Shown: one piece after another, positions 1 through 8,423 of the stretch
Layout of the letters: every line of letters begins with the position of its first letter
Position numbering within the stretch: position 1 is the stretch's first letter
Source of the DNA: an uncultured Collinsella sp.
GTDB taxonomy: Bacteria > Actinomycetota > Coriobacteriia > Coriobacteriales > Coriobacteriaceae
Reading direction: 5' to 3'
NCBI GenBank assembly: GCA_949285915.1
Contig: CASDZW010000022.1
Span: forward strand, 1 to 64,000
DNA: 64,000 nt
The notes under the pieces: model-generated
What the model was told of the DNA's origin: nothing
The model's database searches: none
What the model saw: the letters and a program-made list of their open reading frames with translations, nothing else
Translations under genes and position numbers: made by a program

Positions 1-1507
1 CCAGAAGCGTTATGCGCACGTCGGTAAGCGGCGCGCCGGTAAGCACGCCGGCGTGGTCGCGCTCGAGCACATGGGTCAGGATGAGGCGCTGCCAGTTACG
101 GTCGAGGTCGTCCTCGGCCGCCCGCGACCCCGCCACCACGCCCGACCCGCGCGGCCCGGGCTCGATGAGGAGCTGCACCTCGGCGTAGTGGCGCAACGGC
201 TCAAAGTGGCCAACGCCCCGCACCGGTGCGGTCACCGTTTCCCGATAGAGAATGCCGCCCTCGCCGAAGGTGACAAAGAGCCCAAAGCGCTCACGGAGCG
301 TCTCCTGCACAACCTCCTGCTGGACCGTCCCCATAAGCTGAACGTGCACCTCTTGGAGCTGCTCGTGCCATCTCACCGCCAGAAGCGGGTCCTCGTCCGC
401 AAGCTCGCGAAGCGCCCGCACCACCGCGGTGACGTCCTCCTCGCCCGGCAGAACCTGATAGGAGACGACGGGGACGAGCGCCGGGGCCTCCCCTTCCGCC
501 TCGGCCCCGAGGGAGCTGCCGGGCATGACGTGCGTAAGGCCCGTTACCGCGCAGACGCATCCGGCCGCCACCTCGGGCACAATCTCAAATGCGTCCGCAT
601 CGTAGCGGCGCACCTGATCTACCTTCTCCTGCCAGGGCTCGCCGCGCTCTACGCCAGAAAGAACCATCTTGGCGCGCAGCGCGCCGCCGGTCACCTTGAG
701 CCAAGCGAGGCGCTCGCCGCGCGGACTGCGGCTCACGCGGTACACGCGGGCGGCAAACTCGCTCGGCCACGGGCGCTCGCGCACCAGGCTGGCGACGCCG
801 TCCAGAAACGCATCGATGCCCGCACCCTTGAGCGCCGAACCAAAGAAACAGGGAAAGACAGCGCGCTCCGCAACAAGACGACGGACCGTGGAGGCGCCGA
901 GCGCGCCGGTGTCGAGGTACTCGTCGAGCGCCGCCTCATCGAGTGCGGCCGCATCCTCACGTGCCGCCGCATCGCCTGGTTCCGCCTCGCCGCGCACCGC
1001 GCGTGCAAGAGCGGCCCCGTCCACCAACGCAGCCGAGAGCCTCTCGCGCAGGCGCTCCAGCACCGCGGCAGGCCTCTCATCGACCAAGTCCATCTTGTTC
1101 ACGAACACGAAGGCGGGCACGCCGTAGCGCTCGAGAAGCTCCCAGAGGGTCTCGGTGTGACCCTGCACGCCGTCGTTTGCCCCCACGACCATGATGGCGT
1201 AGTCGAGCGCCCTGAACGTCCGCTCCGCCTCTGCGGAGAAATCGACGTGCCCGGGCGTGTCAAGCAGCATGATATGGGCGCCCGCATGATCGAACGCCGT
1301 CTGTTTTGAGAAGATGGTGATGCCCCGGGCGCGCTCCATCGCGTCGGTGTCGAGGTGGGCGTCTCCGTGGTCGACCCTACCCTGCCGCCGGATGGCGCCA
1401 GCATGGTAAAGCATCGCCTCGGCAAGCGTTGTCTTGCCGGCGTCTACGTGGGCGACGAGGCCCACCACCGCGTTAATCGCGTCGCGAACCGGCGTTTCGT
1501 TACGCAT
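1..1507 (-). CDS. Tet(M)/EF-G-like translational GTPase, C-terminus beyond window
   Basis: Only about the first 502 residues are in the window; the frame is open to base 1. The N-terminus has the GTPase motifs P-loop AHVDAGKTT (residues 19-27), RGIT, DTPGH and NKMD, and the sequence near the edge (GVLTGAPLTDVRI) resembles the later domains of Tet(M)/Tet(O) ribosomal protection proteins. Family members are EF-G paralogues that bind the ribosome and hydrolyse GTP; some release tetracycline. Divergence from the classical mobile Tet proteins, and its place beside ndk, suggest a chromosomal paralogue, so tetracycline resistance is not shown. The ATG overlaps the ndk stop by 8 nt, implying translational coupling. 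The gene was found by reading the reverse strand, since it has no stop in the window. Confidence 0.85.
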   Translation of the reverse strand, partial: MRNETPVRDAINAVVGLVAHVDAGKTTLAEAMLYHAGAIRRQGRVDHGDAHLDTDAMERARGITIFSKQTAFDHAGAHIMLLDTPGHVDFSAEAERTFRALDYAIMVVGANDGVQGHTETLWELLERYGVPAFVFVNKMDLVDERPAAVLERLRERLSAALVDGAALARAVRGEAEPGDAAAREDAAALDEAALDEYLDTGALGASTVRRLVAERAVFPCFFGSALKGAGIDAFLDGVASLVRERPWPSEFAARVYRVSRSPRGERLAWLKVTGGALRAKMVLSGVERGEPWQEKVDQVRRYDADAFEIVPEVAAGCVCAVTGLTHVMPGSSLGAEAEGEAPALVPVVSYQVLPGEEDVTAVVRALRELADEDPLLAVRWHEQLQEVHVQLMGTVQQEVVQETLRERFGLFVTFGEGGILYRETVTAPVRGVGHFEPLRHYAEVQLLIEPGPRGSGVVAGSRAAEDDLDRNWQRLILTHVLERDHAGVLTGAPLTDVRITLL

Positions 1508-1916
1508 CCTTGCCGAAGAAGCGCTCGATCTCGATGGCCGCCGTATCGGGACCGTCGGACCCGTGGATGACGTTGGAGTTCACGTCAACGGCAAAGTCGC
1601 CGCGGATGGTGCCGGGAGCGGCGTCGAGCGGGTTGGTCGCACCCATGATGGTGCGCATCTTGCCAATGGCACCGAGGCCGGAGACGACCATTTTCACCAC
1701 GGGACCGCTCGTCATGAACGCGACGAGGTCGCCAAAGAACGGCTTGTCGGCGAGGTGCGCATAGTGTTCGCGCACCACGTCGGCGTCGAGCGTGGCCATA
1801 TCGAGCCGCTCGATGACAAGGCCGGTGCGCTCGATGCGCGTGATGATCTCGCCAATCTTGCGGTCGCGCACGGCATCGGGCTTGATCATGATGTAGGTCT
1901 TCTCGATCTCTGCCAC
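1500..1916 (-). CDS. ndk: nucleoside diphosphate kinase
   Basis: A 138-residue protein of normal length for Ndk, which transfers the gamma phosphate from ATP to nucleoside diphosphates through a phosphohistidine in the cytoplasm. The active-site motif NVIHGSDG is present with the catalytic His at residue 118, and the N-terminal KTYIMIKPDAV strand is typical. The start is GTG with AAGGAG five bases upstream. The stop overlaps the start of the Tet(M)-like GTPase, so the two are probably co-transcribed. The 131 bp between argH and ndk likely carries its promoter; no clear terminator for argH was found there. Confidence 0.97.
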   Translation of the reverse strand: MAEIEKTYIMIKPDAVRDRKIGEIITRIERTGLVIERLDMATLDADVVREHYAHLADKPFFGDLVAFMTSGPVVKMVVSGLGAIGKMRTIMGATNPLDAAPGTIRGDFAVDVNSNVIHGSDGPDTAAIEIERFFGKDA

Positions 1917-2047
1917 GGGAGCTCCTTTCGCCGGGGCGGCCGCTGCGGGCGGCGCCCGTTCATGTCCTACACCCAGTATGGCATAACGCCTGCGGGGCGC
2001 CTATGCCCTGATGTCACCGGTAACGAGTCGGAGAGCTCAAGGCGGCA

Positions 2048-3472
2048 CTAGAGCGCGCCCATCTCCACGACGGGGGTGAGCTCGGCCAGGGCGGCCTCGT
2101 CGTTGACAAGTCCCTCTTCCACCCGCGCGAACTGGACCTCGACCGCAGAGGGTGCCGTACCGCCGCGCGTCGTACGCGCCGCCACCACGGCGTCGATATC
2201 GAGCGCGTCGGTGATGTCGCTGTCAATCAGGTCGCTCGCCTCACGGAACACCTCAAAGGGAAGCTCAGAGATGTCGACGCCGCGATGCTCGGCCTCAAGC
2301 ACCAGATGCCCTACCACCGCGTGCGCCTCGCGGAACGGCATGCCGCGCTTGGCGAGGTAGTCCGCCACGTCGGTCGCCGCCAGATGCCCGCGCGCCATGA
2401 CCTGGCGCATCCTGCCGGCGTTGACCGTCCAGGTCCCCACCATCCCCTTCATGACGTTCAGGCAGGATATGAGCGTGTGCGCGGCATCGAGCGCGCCCTC
2501 CTTGTCCTCCTGAAGGTCCTTGTTGTACGCGAGCGGCAGACCCTTCACGGTGACAAGCAGCTGGACCAAGTCTCCCACCACACGCCCGGTCTTGCCACGG
2601 ATGAGCTCGGCAAAGTCCGGGTTCTTCTTTTGGGGCATGATCGACGAGCCCGTTGAGAAGGCGTCCGAGAGGGTGATGAAGCCAAACTCCTGGCTCGACC
2701 ACAGCACGATCTCCTCAGAGAGGCGCGAGAGGTGCACCGCCATGACGCTGCAGGCGTACTCGAGGTCGAGCAAGAAATCGCGGTCCGAGACGGCGTCCAT
2801 CGAGTTCTCGATCACGCGCGAGAACCCGAGCGTCCAGGCGGTCGCCTCGCGGTCGAGCGGATAGCTCGTACCCGCGAGCGCCGCGGCGCCGAGGGGCGAG
2901 GCGTCCGCCGCATCAAAGGCGGCCTCGAGCCTGCCAAAGTCGCGCGCGAACATCCACGCGTAGGCGAGCAGGTGATGCGCAAAGAGTACGGGCTGGGCGT
3001 GCTGGAGGTGCGTCATGCCGGGCAGGACGGTGTCGCCGGCGTTGTGAGCGGCCTCCACCAGCGTTTTCCTGAGTGTAAGGTTTGCCTCCATGAGCTCTTT
3101 GGCGAGTGCCTTGGCGGCAAGGCGCGTGTCGGTCGCCACCTGGTCATTCCGGCTGCGACCGGTGTGCAGGCGCGCCCCCGCCCCGCCGATGCGGCGCGTG
3201 AGCTCGGCCTCGATCGACATATGGATGTCCTCGTCGTTGATATCGAAGGTGAAGTTCCCCGCATCGATGTCGCGCTCGATGTCGCGCAGGCCGCGCTCGA
3301 TGGCGGCAGCATCATCGGACGTGATGATCCCCTGCTGGGCAAGCATGGTCGCATGCGCGATGCTCCCCGCAATATCCTGGCGGTAGAGCGCGCGGTCCAC
3401 CGGCAGCGACGCCCCAAATTCCTGCGTCGCCTCCGCTACGTTCTCCTCAAACCTTCCGCCCCAAAGCGCCAT
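2048..3472 (-). CDS. argH: argininosuccinate lyase
   Basis: A 474-residue protein, full length for ArgH, which splits argininosuccinate into arginine and fumarate in the last step of arginine synthesis. The fumarase/aspartase superfamily signature GSSIMPQKKNPD is intact, as are the substrate-binding TGRSRNDQ and THLQHAQP motifs. argG, the preceding enzyme, lies upstream on the same strand, but a toxin-antitoxin pair (3505-4378) separates them. The toxin stop is only 32 bp from the argH start, so argH may be transcribed partly from the toxin-antitoxin promoter. Confidence 0.97.
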   Translation of the reverse strand: MALWGGRFEENVAEATQEFGASLPVDRALYRQDIAGSIAHATMLAQQGIITSDDAAAIERGLRDIERDIDAGNFTFDINDEDIHMSIEAELTRRIGGAGARLHTGRSRNDQVATDTRLAAKALAKELMEANLTLRKTLVEAAHNAGDTVLPGMTHLQHAQPVLFAHHLLAYAWMFARDFGRLEAAFDAADASPLGAAALAGTSYPLDREATAWTLGFSRVIENSMDAVSDRDFLLDLEYACSVMAVHLSRLSEEIVLWSSQEFGFITLSDAFSTGSSIMPQKKNPDFAELIRGKTGRVVGDLVQLLVTVKGLPLAYNKDLQEDKEGALDAAHTLISCLNVMKGMVGTWTVNAGRMRQVMARGHLAATDVADYLAKRGMPFREAHAVVGHLVLEAEHRGVDISELPFEVFREASDLIDSDITDALDIDAVVAARTTRGGTAPSAVEVQFARVEEGLVNDEAALAELTPVVEMGAL

Positions 3473-3504
3473 GTCAAACCTCCCATGGTTCCCGTTCGTA
3501 CCGG

Positions 3505-3993
3505 TCAGTCCCTACTGGCATCGTCATACTCGCCCGTTTCGCCCGCTTCCGCGCGCTGCAGTTTGCCCGCATCACGCGCAACCGGGAACAGGTCGAGAAA
3601 CGCCGACGCCGAAAACGATTTAACTCTTGAGCGCACAAATGCCCGCTCGTCACGCGTGATAATGCAATCAACCATATCGCGCTCGGCAATCGCACGGATA
3701 CAACCGTCCTCGAAATCCGGTTCGTCCGAATCGACGGCCATCGCGCACACCTCGACATCAAGCTCCACCACCGTGAAAGCGCGCATGAAAACCCGCAGCC
3801 AGTCACGTGCCGCCTGATCGCCCTGCCACTTGCGCGCAAGGTAGTAGAAATCCTTGAGCGAAGATGCCGCAACGACACCCTCGTACCGCCCCGAGACCAC
3901 CTGCCTAAAGAGCTCGATAGCCGCCGCCTCGTCGGGACGGCCCGGCTCGGCGTAATCAAGCAAATAGTTGGTGTCGAGCAGAAGCCTACGCAT
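3505..3993 (-). CDS. PIN-domain toxin (VapC-like)
   Basis: About 162 residues from the ATG at 3993. The N-terminus MRRLLLDTNYLLDY carries the first PIN acidic residue (Asp7); the later stretch with DEPDFEDGCIRA and IITRDERAF supplies the remaining acidic residues expected for a metal-dependent RNase. The longer frame to 4011 lies inside the antitoxin gene; the chosen ATG overlaps the antitoxin stop by 8 nt, the usual toxin-antitoxin coupling. VapC-like toxins cleave tRNA or other RNA when freed from antitoxin. The target is unknown. It sits between argG and argH. Confidence 0.85.
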   Translation of the reverse strand: MRRLLLDTNYLLDYAEPGRPDEAAAIELFRQVVSGRYEGVVAASSLKDFYYLARKWQGDQAARDWLRVFMRAFTVVELDVEVCAMAVDSDEPDFEDGCIRAIAERDMVDCIITRDERAFVRSRVKSFSASAFLDLFPVARDAGKLQRAEAGETGEYDDASRD

Positions 3994-4378
3994 AGCGCTC
4001 ACCCAACTCACGCTTCATGTCGTCGCAGGTAAGGTCATGCAAATGCTCGCTTTGCGGAGCACGCTCGCGCAGCGCCATCGCATACTCGAAGAGCTCCTGC
4101 CCGCCCGAAGGCACCCCATCCGAAGCGTCCCCTTCCTCTTGAAGGTAGTCCAAGGGCGCAGACGGCCAAAGGCGGTCGTATTTCGCAGATGCTGCCGGTA
4201 GAGGATTGTGCGCGTCGGGACCACGGTCATCTGAGCCCGATTCAGCCGGCACAAAGGGAACGATCTTGAACAAGGGCTTGCTGCGTTTGAAGATCGTGAA
4301 CTCGACCCCCTCGCGGCACACGCGATCCGCAATCGAGGTGAGGTCGCGGCGCGCTTCAGAAAAACTGGCAGTCAACAT
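3986..4378 (-). CDS. antitoxin paired with the PIN toxin (Phd/YefM-like)
   Basis: A 130-residue protein with a Phd/YefM-like N-terminus (SFSEARRDLTSIADRVCREG...FTIFKRSKPLFKIVP), the fold that binds operator DNA as a dimer, followed by a variable acidic C-terminal half that would bind the toxin. GAGGAAGG precedes the ATG. It directly precedes and overlaps the PIN gene. Autoregulation is likely from the palindrome at 4427-4436. The family assignment rests on the N-terminal pattern and gene context; the C-terminal part is not recognised. Confidence 0.8.
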   Translation of the reverse strand: MLTASFSEARRDLTSIADRVCREGVEFTIFKRSKPLFKIVPFVPAESGSDDRGPDAHNPLPAASAKYDRLWPSAPLDYLQEEGDASDGVPSGGQELFEYAMALRERAPQSEHLHDLTCDDMKRELGERYA

Positions 4379-4405
4379 GGCACACCTTCCTCTCTCGTTG
4401 CAGTT

Positions 4406-4438
4406 ATCATACCATAGCTCAATCTATTAACGTTAACG
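4406..4438 (-). promoter_or_regulatory. candidate promoter and operator of the toxin-antitoxin pair
   Basis: A TATGAT -10 (reverse of 4406-4411) lies just upstream of the antitoxin. TTAACGTTAA (4427-4436), a perfect palindrome overlapping CGTTAACG, falls where the -35 would be. This arrangement suits autorepression by the antitoxin. No binding evidence. Confidence 0.45.
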
Positions 4439-4458
4439 TATATGTTCAGGTATACAAA

Positions 4459-4486
4459 CGCGCCGCCGCATTGAGGCGACGGCGCG
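4459..4486 (-). terminator. GC hairpin after argG
   Basis: Eleven-base arms with one mismatch around ATTGAG, 45 bp past the argG stop. The following tail on the minus strand is only weakly T-rich, so termination is probable but not certain. Confidence 0.5.
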
Positions 4487-4530
4487 CGTATCTCGTGATG
4501 CAACCGGTGCCGAACGGCTCCGTCGACCCC

Positions 4531-5748
4531 TTACGCGAGACCCGAGCCCGGGCCCTGCATCCGCGACCAGGTGCGCGACTGCAGGCTGTGAAGCTCGATA
4601 AAGCCGGGCGCCGCCTCGTGCGGGAAGATGTCGCCCTCGTCGTAGGTTGCGAGCGGCTTTGAGTAGAGGCTGTAGTCGCTGCGCACGCCGTCCATGAAGA
4701 TGCCGCCGCGGCAGAGCTTGAAGCGCACCTCGCCGGTGACGTACTTCTGCGTGTAGGCGTTGTACGCGTCGATGGCGTGACGGTTCTGCGAGTACCACAG
4801 ACCGCGGTAGACCGCGCTCGCCCACTCCACGTCGAGCTTTGCCTTCTCCTTCAGGGTCTCGTAGTCGAGGCAGAGCGTCTCGAGCGTCTTGTGCGCCTCG
4901 ATGAGCAGCAGTGCGCCCGGACACTCGTAGCACTCGCGGCTCTTGATGCCCACGACACGGTCCTCGATCATGTCGAGGCGACCGTAACCGTTGCGACCGG
5001 CGATCTCGTTCGCTTTGATAATGAGGTCGAGGAGCTCCATCTCCTCGCCGTTGATGCTCGTGGGCACGCCGCCCGTAAAGCCGATGATGACGGTCTCGGG
5101 CTCGGCCGGGCAGTCCTCGGGAGCCGCGGTCATCGTCCAGATGTCATCGGGCGGGGTGTTCCAGGTGTCCTCGAGCACGCCGCACTCGATGGCGCGACCC
5201 CACAGGTTGTCGTCGATGGAGTAGGGCTTCTTCTTGGTGGTGGGCACGGGCACGTCGTGCGCCGCCGCCCATTCCATCTCGGACTCGCGGGAGGTCAGAT
5301 CCCACTCGCGCACCGGCGCGATGATCTGCAGGTCGGGGTCGAGCGCGCGGATGGAGGTCTCAAAACGCACCTGGTCGTTGCCCTTGCCCGTGCAGCCGTG
5401 CGCCACGTACTTGGCGCCGTACTTATGGGCGAGGTCCACGAGGTGCTTGGAGATGAGCGGACGCGAGAGCGCCGAGAGCAGCGGGTAGATGCCCTCATAC
5501 TTGCCGTTAGCCCAGACCGCCTTGGAGAGGAAGTCGCGCGCGTACTCGGCGCGCATGTCCACGGCCTCGCTCGCGATCGCGCCCATATCGAGCGCCTTCT
5601 GACGGATCCACTCGAGGTCCTTCTCATCCTGGCCGACGTTGCCGCAGATGGCAATGACGTCGAGATTCTTCTCAACCTGCAGCCACTTGATGCACACCGA
5701 CGTATCAAGACCGCCGGAATATGCAAGAACGACTTTCTCCTTCTCCAT
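4531..5748 (-). CDS. argG: argininosuccinate synthase
   Basis: About 405 residues. It condenses citrulline and aspartate with ATP to argininosuccinate. The PP-loop ATP motif YSGGLDTS lies near the N-terminus, and GHGCTGKGNDQ-type (here AHGCTGKGNDQVRFE) and SIDDNLWGRAIE motifs are conserved. The start at 5748 (MEKEKVVLAYSGG) is chosen because AGGAGG lies just upstream; the in-frame extension to 5859 is low in GC and non-conserved. It precedes the toxin-antitoxin pair and argH on the same strand. The upstream region holds a 9-bp inverted repeat that may be an arginine operator. Confidence 0.96.
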   Translation of the reverse strand: MEKEKVVLAYSGGLDTSVCIKWLQVEKNLDVIAICGNVGQDEKDLEWIRQKALDMGAIASEAVDMRAEYARDFLSKAVWANGKYEGIYPLLSALSRPLISKHLVDLAHKYGAKYVAHGCTGKGNDQVRFETSIRALDPDLQIIAPVREWDLTSRESEMEWAAAHDVPVPTTKKKPYSIDDNLWGRAIECGVLEDTWNTPPDDIWTMTAAPEDCPAEPETVIIGFTGGVPTSINGEEMELLDLIIKANEIAGRNGYGRLDMIEDRVVGIKSRECYECPGALLLIEAHKTLETLCLDYETLKEKAKLDVEWASAVYRGLWYSQNRHAIDAYNAYTQKYVTGEVRFKLCRGGIFMDGVRSDYSLYSKPLATYDEGDIFPHEAAPGFIELHSLQSRTWSRMQGPGSGLA

Positions 5749-5768
5749 AGCGCCCTCCTGTGCTCGTA

Positions 5769-5825
5769 GTAATATACGCGAATTTGCATATTTGAGGATA
5801 TACATAACGCTTGTGTGTATATTAC
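5769..5825. promoter_or_regulatory. inverted repeat upstream of argG
   Basis: GTAATATAC at 5769-5777 and its exact reverse complement at 5817-5825, about 48 bp apart centre to centre, in an AT-rich stretch. ArgR-family hexamers bind paired AT-rich sites at arginine genes, so this is a candidate arginine-responsive operator; it does not closely match known ARG boxes. Confidence 0.4.
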
Positions 5826-6033
5826 ACGATTGCCTCGCAAAGTTCGCGAGTTTCTCCAATCGGGCACAAAGCAGGCGGTTTTATTTCCGGAAGATAAACG
5901 GAATGAGGCCTATGCAGGGCGCACCCCAAACGAAAACGCGAGCCTTTGCGCTGGGGTACGCGCACGAGCGCGCCTCCGTGGGCGGGCACGCGCTACAATC
6001 TCAAAAAGACCAAACCCACCAAGGAGAAACCAC

Positions 6034-6870
6034 ATGCTCCCCTACACGCAAGACACCGACCTCGCCTCAATCCGCCTCATCGCGTGCGACATGGACCGCA
6101 CGCTTCTTGCGGACGATAAGACGCAGCCTCCGCACATGGCAGAGCGCATCGACGCCCTCGCGCGCGCAGGCGTTGTCTTCTGTCCCGCGAGCGGGCGTCC
6201 CGGCCCCACGCTCGTGGAAATGTTCTCTGAGCACGCTCACGACATGGCCTTTATCGCCGATAACGGTGCCGCCATCACCTACCGCGGCGAGCTCATCTAC
6301 AAGAGCCTCATCGAGCCCGACCTCTACCACGAGCTTGCGCGCGCAACTATCGATCACAAGGCAGGCGTGCCTGTGCTCTGCGCCTTTAACCGCGCCTTCG
6401 TCCCCACCTTTGGCAAGCCTCATCACGACGCGCTCTCGGTCTACTACCACGACATCGTCTATGTCGATGATCTTGATGCGATCGATGTTGAGGCCAACAA
6501 GTTCACCATCTACGTCCCCACCAACGATAGCAAGCGCCTCTTTGACGAGGTGTTCGCACCCGCTTTTGGCGAGCGCCTCTGCGTGGCGTGCGCGGGTGTG
6601 GAGTGGATCGATTTCATGAATCCCGGCGTCAACAAGGGCGCGGGGCTCGCGCACCTTTGCGCGCTTCTGGGCGTAGACCTAGCACAGGCCGCCTCGGTGG
6701 GCGACACCTACAACGACACCGAGATGCTCGACGCCGCAGGCCACAGCTTCATCGTTGCCAACGCCACGCCCGACATGCGCGCGCACGCCGACTTTGAGCT
6801 GCCGAGCAGCAACGACCGCGGCGTCGCCGTCCTCATCGACGCCATCCTCGCGGCCAAGGGCGTCGCCTAA
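6034..6870 (+). CDS. HAD-superfamily phosphatase, Cof type
   Basis: A 278-residue protein in the size range of Cof/YidA-like phosphatases, which hydrolyse sugar phosphates or flavin mononucleotide. HAD motif I is CDMDRTLL, the conserved lysine lies in NPGVNKGAGL, and motif IV is GDTYNDTEML. The C2-type cap lies between motifs I and III. The start at 6034 follows AAGGAG at 6021-6026; the longer frame back to 5815 runs through the argG promoter region. Substrate cannot be predicted from sequence. It is monocistronic and converges on the MFS gene. Confidence 0.88.
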   Translation: MLPYTQDTDLASIRLIACDMDRTLLADDKTQPPHMAERIDALARAGVVFCPASGRPGPTLVEMFSEHAHDMAFIADNGAAITYRGELIYKSLIEPDLYHELARATIDHKAGVPVLCAFNRAFVPTFGKPHHDALSVYYHDIVYVDDLDAIDVEANKFTIYVPTNDSKRLFDEVFAPAFGERLCVACAGVEWIDFMNPGVNKGAGLAHLCALLGVDLAQAASVGDTYNDTEMLDAAGHSFIVANATPDMRAHADFELPSSNDRGVAVLIDAILAAKGVA

Positions 6871-6894
6871 CGCGGACCCGCTCGAGGGCACCGC

Positions 6895-8112
6895 CTAGAC
6901 CGCGTGCCGCACTACGACCGCCGACGCACGCCGGCGCTCGAGCACGCCGCCCGCCACGAGGAGCGCGGCGCCTATCACCGTGCACGTCGCGGCATAGGCA
7001 AACATGGCGTCGAGACCGAGCGTGTCCTGCAGCCTTCCGCCCAGGTAGTTGCCCGCCATGGATCCAAAGCCCGAGGTCATGATCGCGATGAGGGTCTGGC
7101 CGAGCATGCCGTCGGCCTCCTCGCAAACCTCGCCCACGTAATTGGTGAGAAGCGAGGTGAGCGTGCCAAAGCTGAGGCCCTGGAAGACAAGGCCCAAAAA
7201 CACCACCGACAACGACGGCGCAAACGAAATCAGAAGGTTCCGCGCGAGGTAGGCCACAGCCGCAACCATAAGCAGTGCACCCGTACCAAACCGCCGGCGC
7301 AGACGCGGGACAATCGCCATGAACGGCAGCTCGCTCAAAGCGCTCAAAAAGATGCCGATGCCGTAGAGCGATACGTCGCCACCGAGCGAGGTAACGATGT
7401 TGATGAGGTAGGTCGACAGGCACGAGCTTGCCGAATACGCAAAGCCAAAGCCCACGAGGATGAGCATAAGAAGCCGATAGCGCGCAACAAAGGCGGCCAC
7501 TCCCCTGCCGCGTGCCGGCGCGGAAGACGTGTCCGACCGCGCACTTTCCGACTCGCGGGGCGCGATGGGCGGCAGGGCATGTATGGATACGAGAAATGCC
7601 GCAGAAGAGATAACGAACACCGGAAGGAGCACCGCAGGTCCCAGGACGTTCACTCCTTGCCCCGCTAGGGCGGCGCATATCGCATAGCTCACCGACCCCA
7701 TGCCGCGTGCGAGGCCAAAGTTGATGGGCTTGCCGGCGCGCAGGTAGTCAATCGCAATCTGCGAGGTAAGGGGCGCGGAGATCATGATTGCACCGTAGAG
7801 CAGAATGTAGGCTGCCATAACCGCAGGGATGGGAAGCGGCGCCACGATAATCGCCGCAAAGAGCACCTCCATCGCGATAAACTCGACATCAAAGAGCCGA
7901 GCGACCTGAGCAAGCGAGAAGCGCGCCGCCACGCGCGAGAGCACCGGGCCAACGAGGACGGAGAGGACGCACGCCGACGCCGTCACGATACCGACCTGCG
8001 TGTTATCGAGCCCTCGATACTGCAGAACCACCGTCACGAACGCGCACGCGGCGCAGGTAGCTACGTAGTAGAAGAACTGCAGGGCGCTGTAGCGCAGCTG
8101 AAGCGATTGCAT
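6895..8112 (-). CDS. MFS transporter
   Basis: A 405-residue protein with about 12 hydrophobic segments and a hydrophilic central loop (around residues 185-205, rich in Ser, Arg and Glu), the usual major facilitator plan. The overall look is of the LacY/nucleoside-symporter-like group (MFS_1-like), including an N-terminus lacking a signal. Substrate is unknown. It is divergent from cyuA, with 311 bp between them. Convergent with the HAD gene with a 24-bp gap. Confidence 0.8.
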   Translation of the reverse strand: MQSLQLRYSALQFFYYVATCAACAFVTVVLQYRGLDNTQVGIVTASACVLSVLVGPVLSRVAARFSLAQVARLFDVEFIAMEVLFAAIIVAPLPIPAVMAAYILLYGAIMISAPLTSQIAIDYLRAGKPINFGLARGMGSVSYAICAALAGQGVNVLGPAVLLPVFVISSAAFLVSIHALPPIAPRESESARSDTSSAPARGRGVAAFVARYRLLMLILVGFGFAYSASSCLSTYLINIVTSLGGDVSLYGIGIFLSALSELPFMAIVPRLRRRFGTGALLMVAAVAYLARNLLISFAPSLSVVFLGLVFQGLSFGTLTSLLTNYVGEVCEEADGMLGQTLIAIMTSGFGSMAGNYLGGRLQDTLGLDAMFAYAATCTVIGAALLVAGGVLERRRASAVVVRHAV

Positions 8113-8423
8113 ACCGTCCCCTCCGGCGTTATCGACTTGTCTATAACAGAGCGGGAAAGATGACTCCGCTCCCGTTGCAGCATAGTGAACCTATCGGGAC
8201 GTATGTTCAAGCATTCCGCAAACTTGTCAGAACAAGTTGCACAACGCCGAGCCATGACGCGCCGCTGCCGGCTCATGAGGCGCTTCATCCCCTTGTGAGC
8301 AGCGCCCCGGGCCAGTGCCCCAAGCCCCTGCACCCGGGCCCCTTTGCCCCAGAGAGTAACGATATGGGATACTCTTTCGCGGACCAGGCAAAGGCGCCGC
8401 CAGCGGCACAACGGGGAGGGCCC
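8113..8423. other. intergenic region between MFS gene and cyuA
   Basis: No gene supported. It holds a 7-bp dyad AACTTGT-CAGA-ACAAGTT (8221-8238), a candidate operator for cyuA, and a GC-rich stretch near 8309-8340 that can fold with CCCGGG ends but lacks a T-run. I saw no T-box or known riboswitch. Confidence 0.4.

Noticed and set aside
8113-8423. T-box or cysteine riboswitch before cyuA
   Set aside because: No T-box sequence, specifier loop or antiterminator was found; only a short dyad and a weak GC hairpin.
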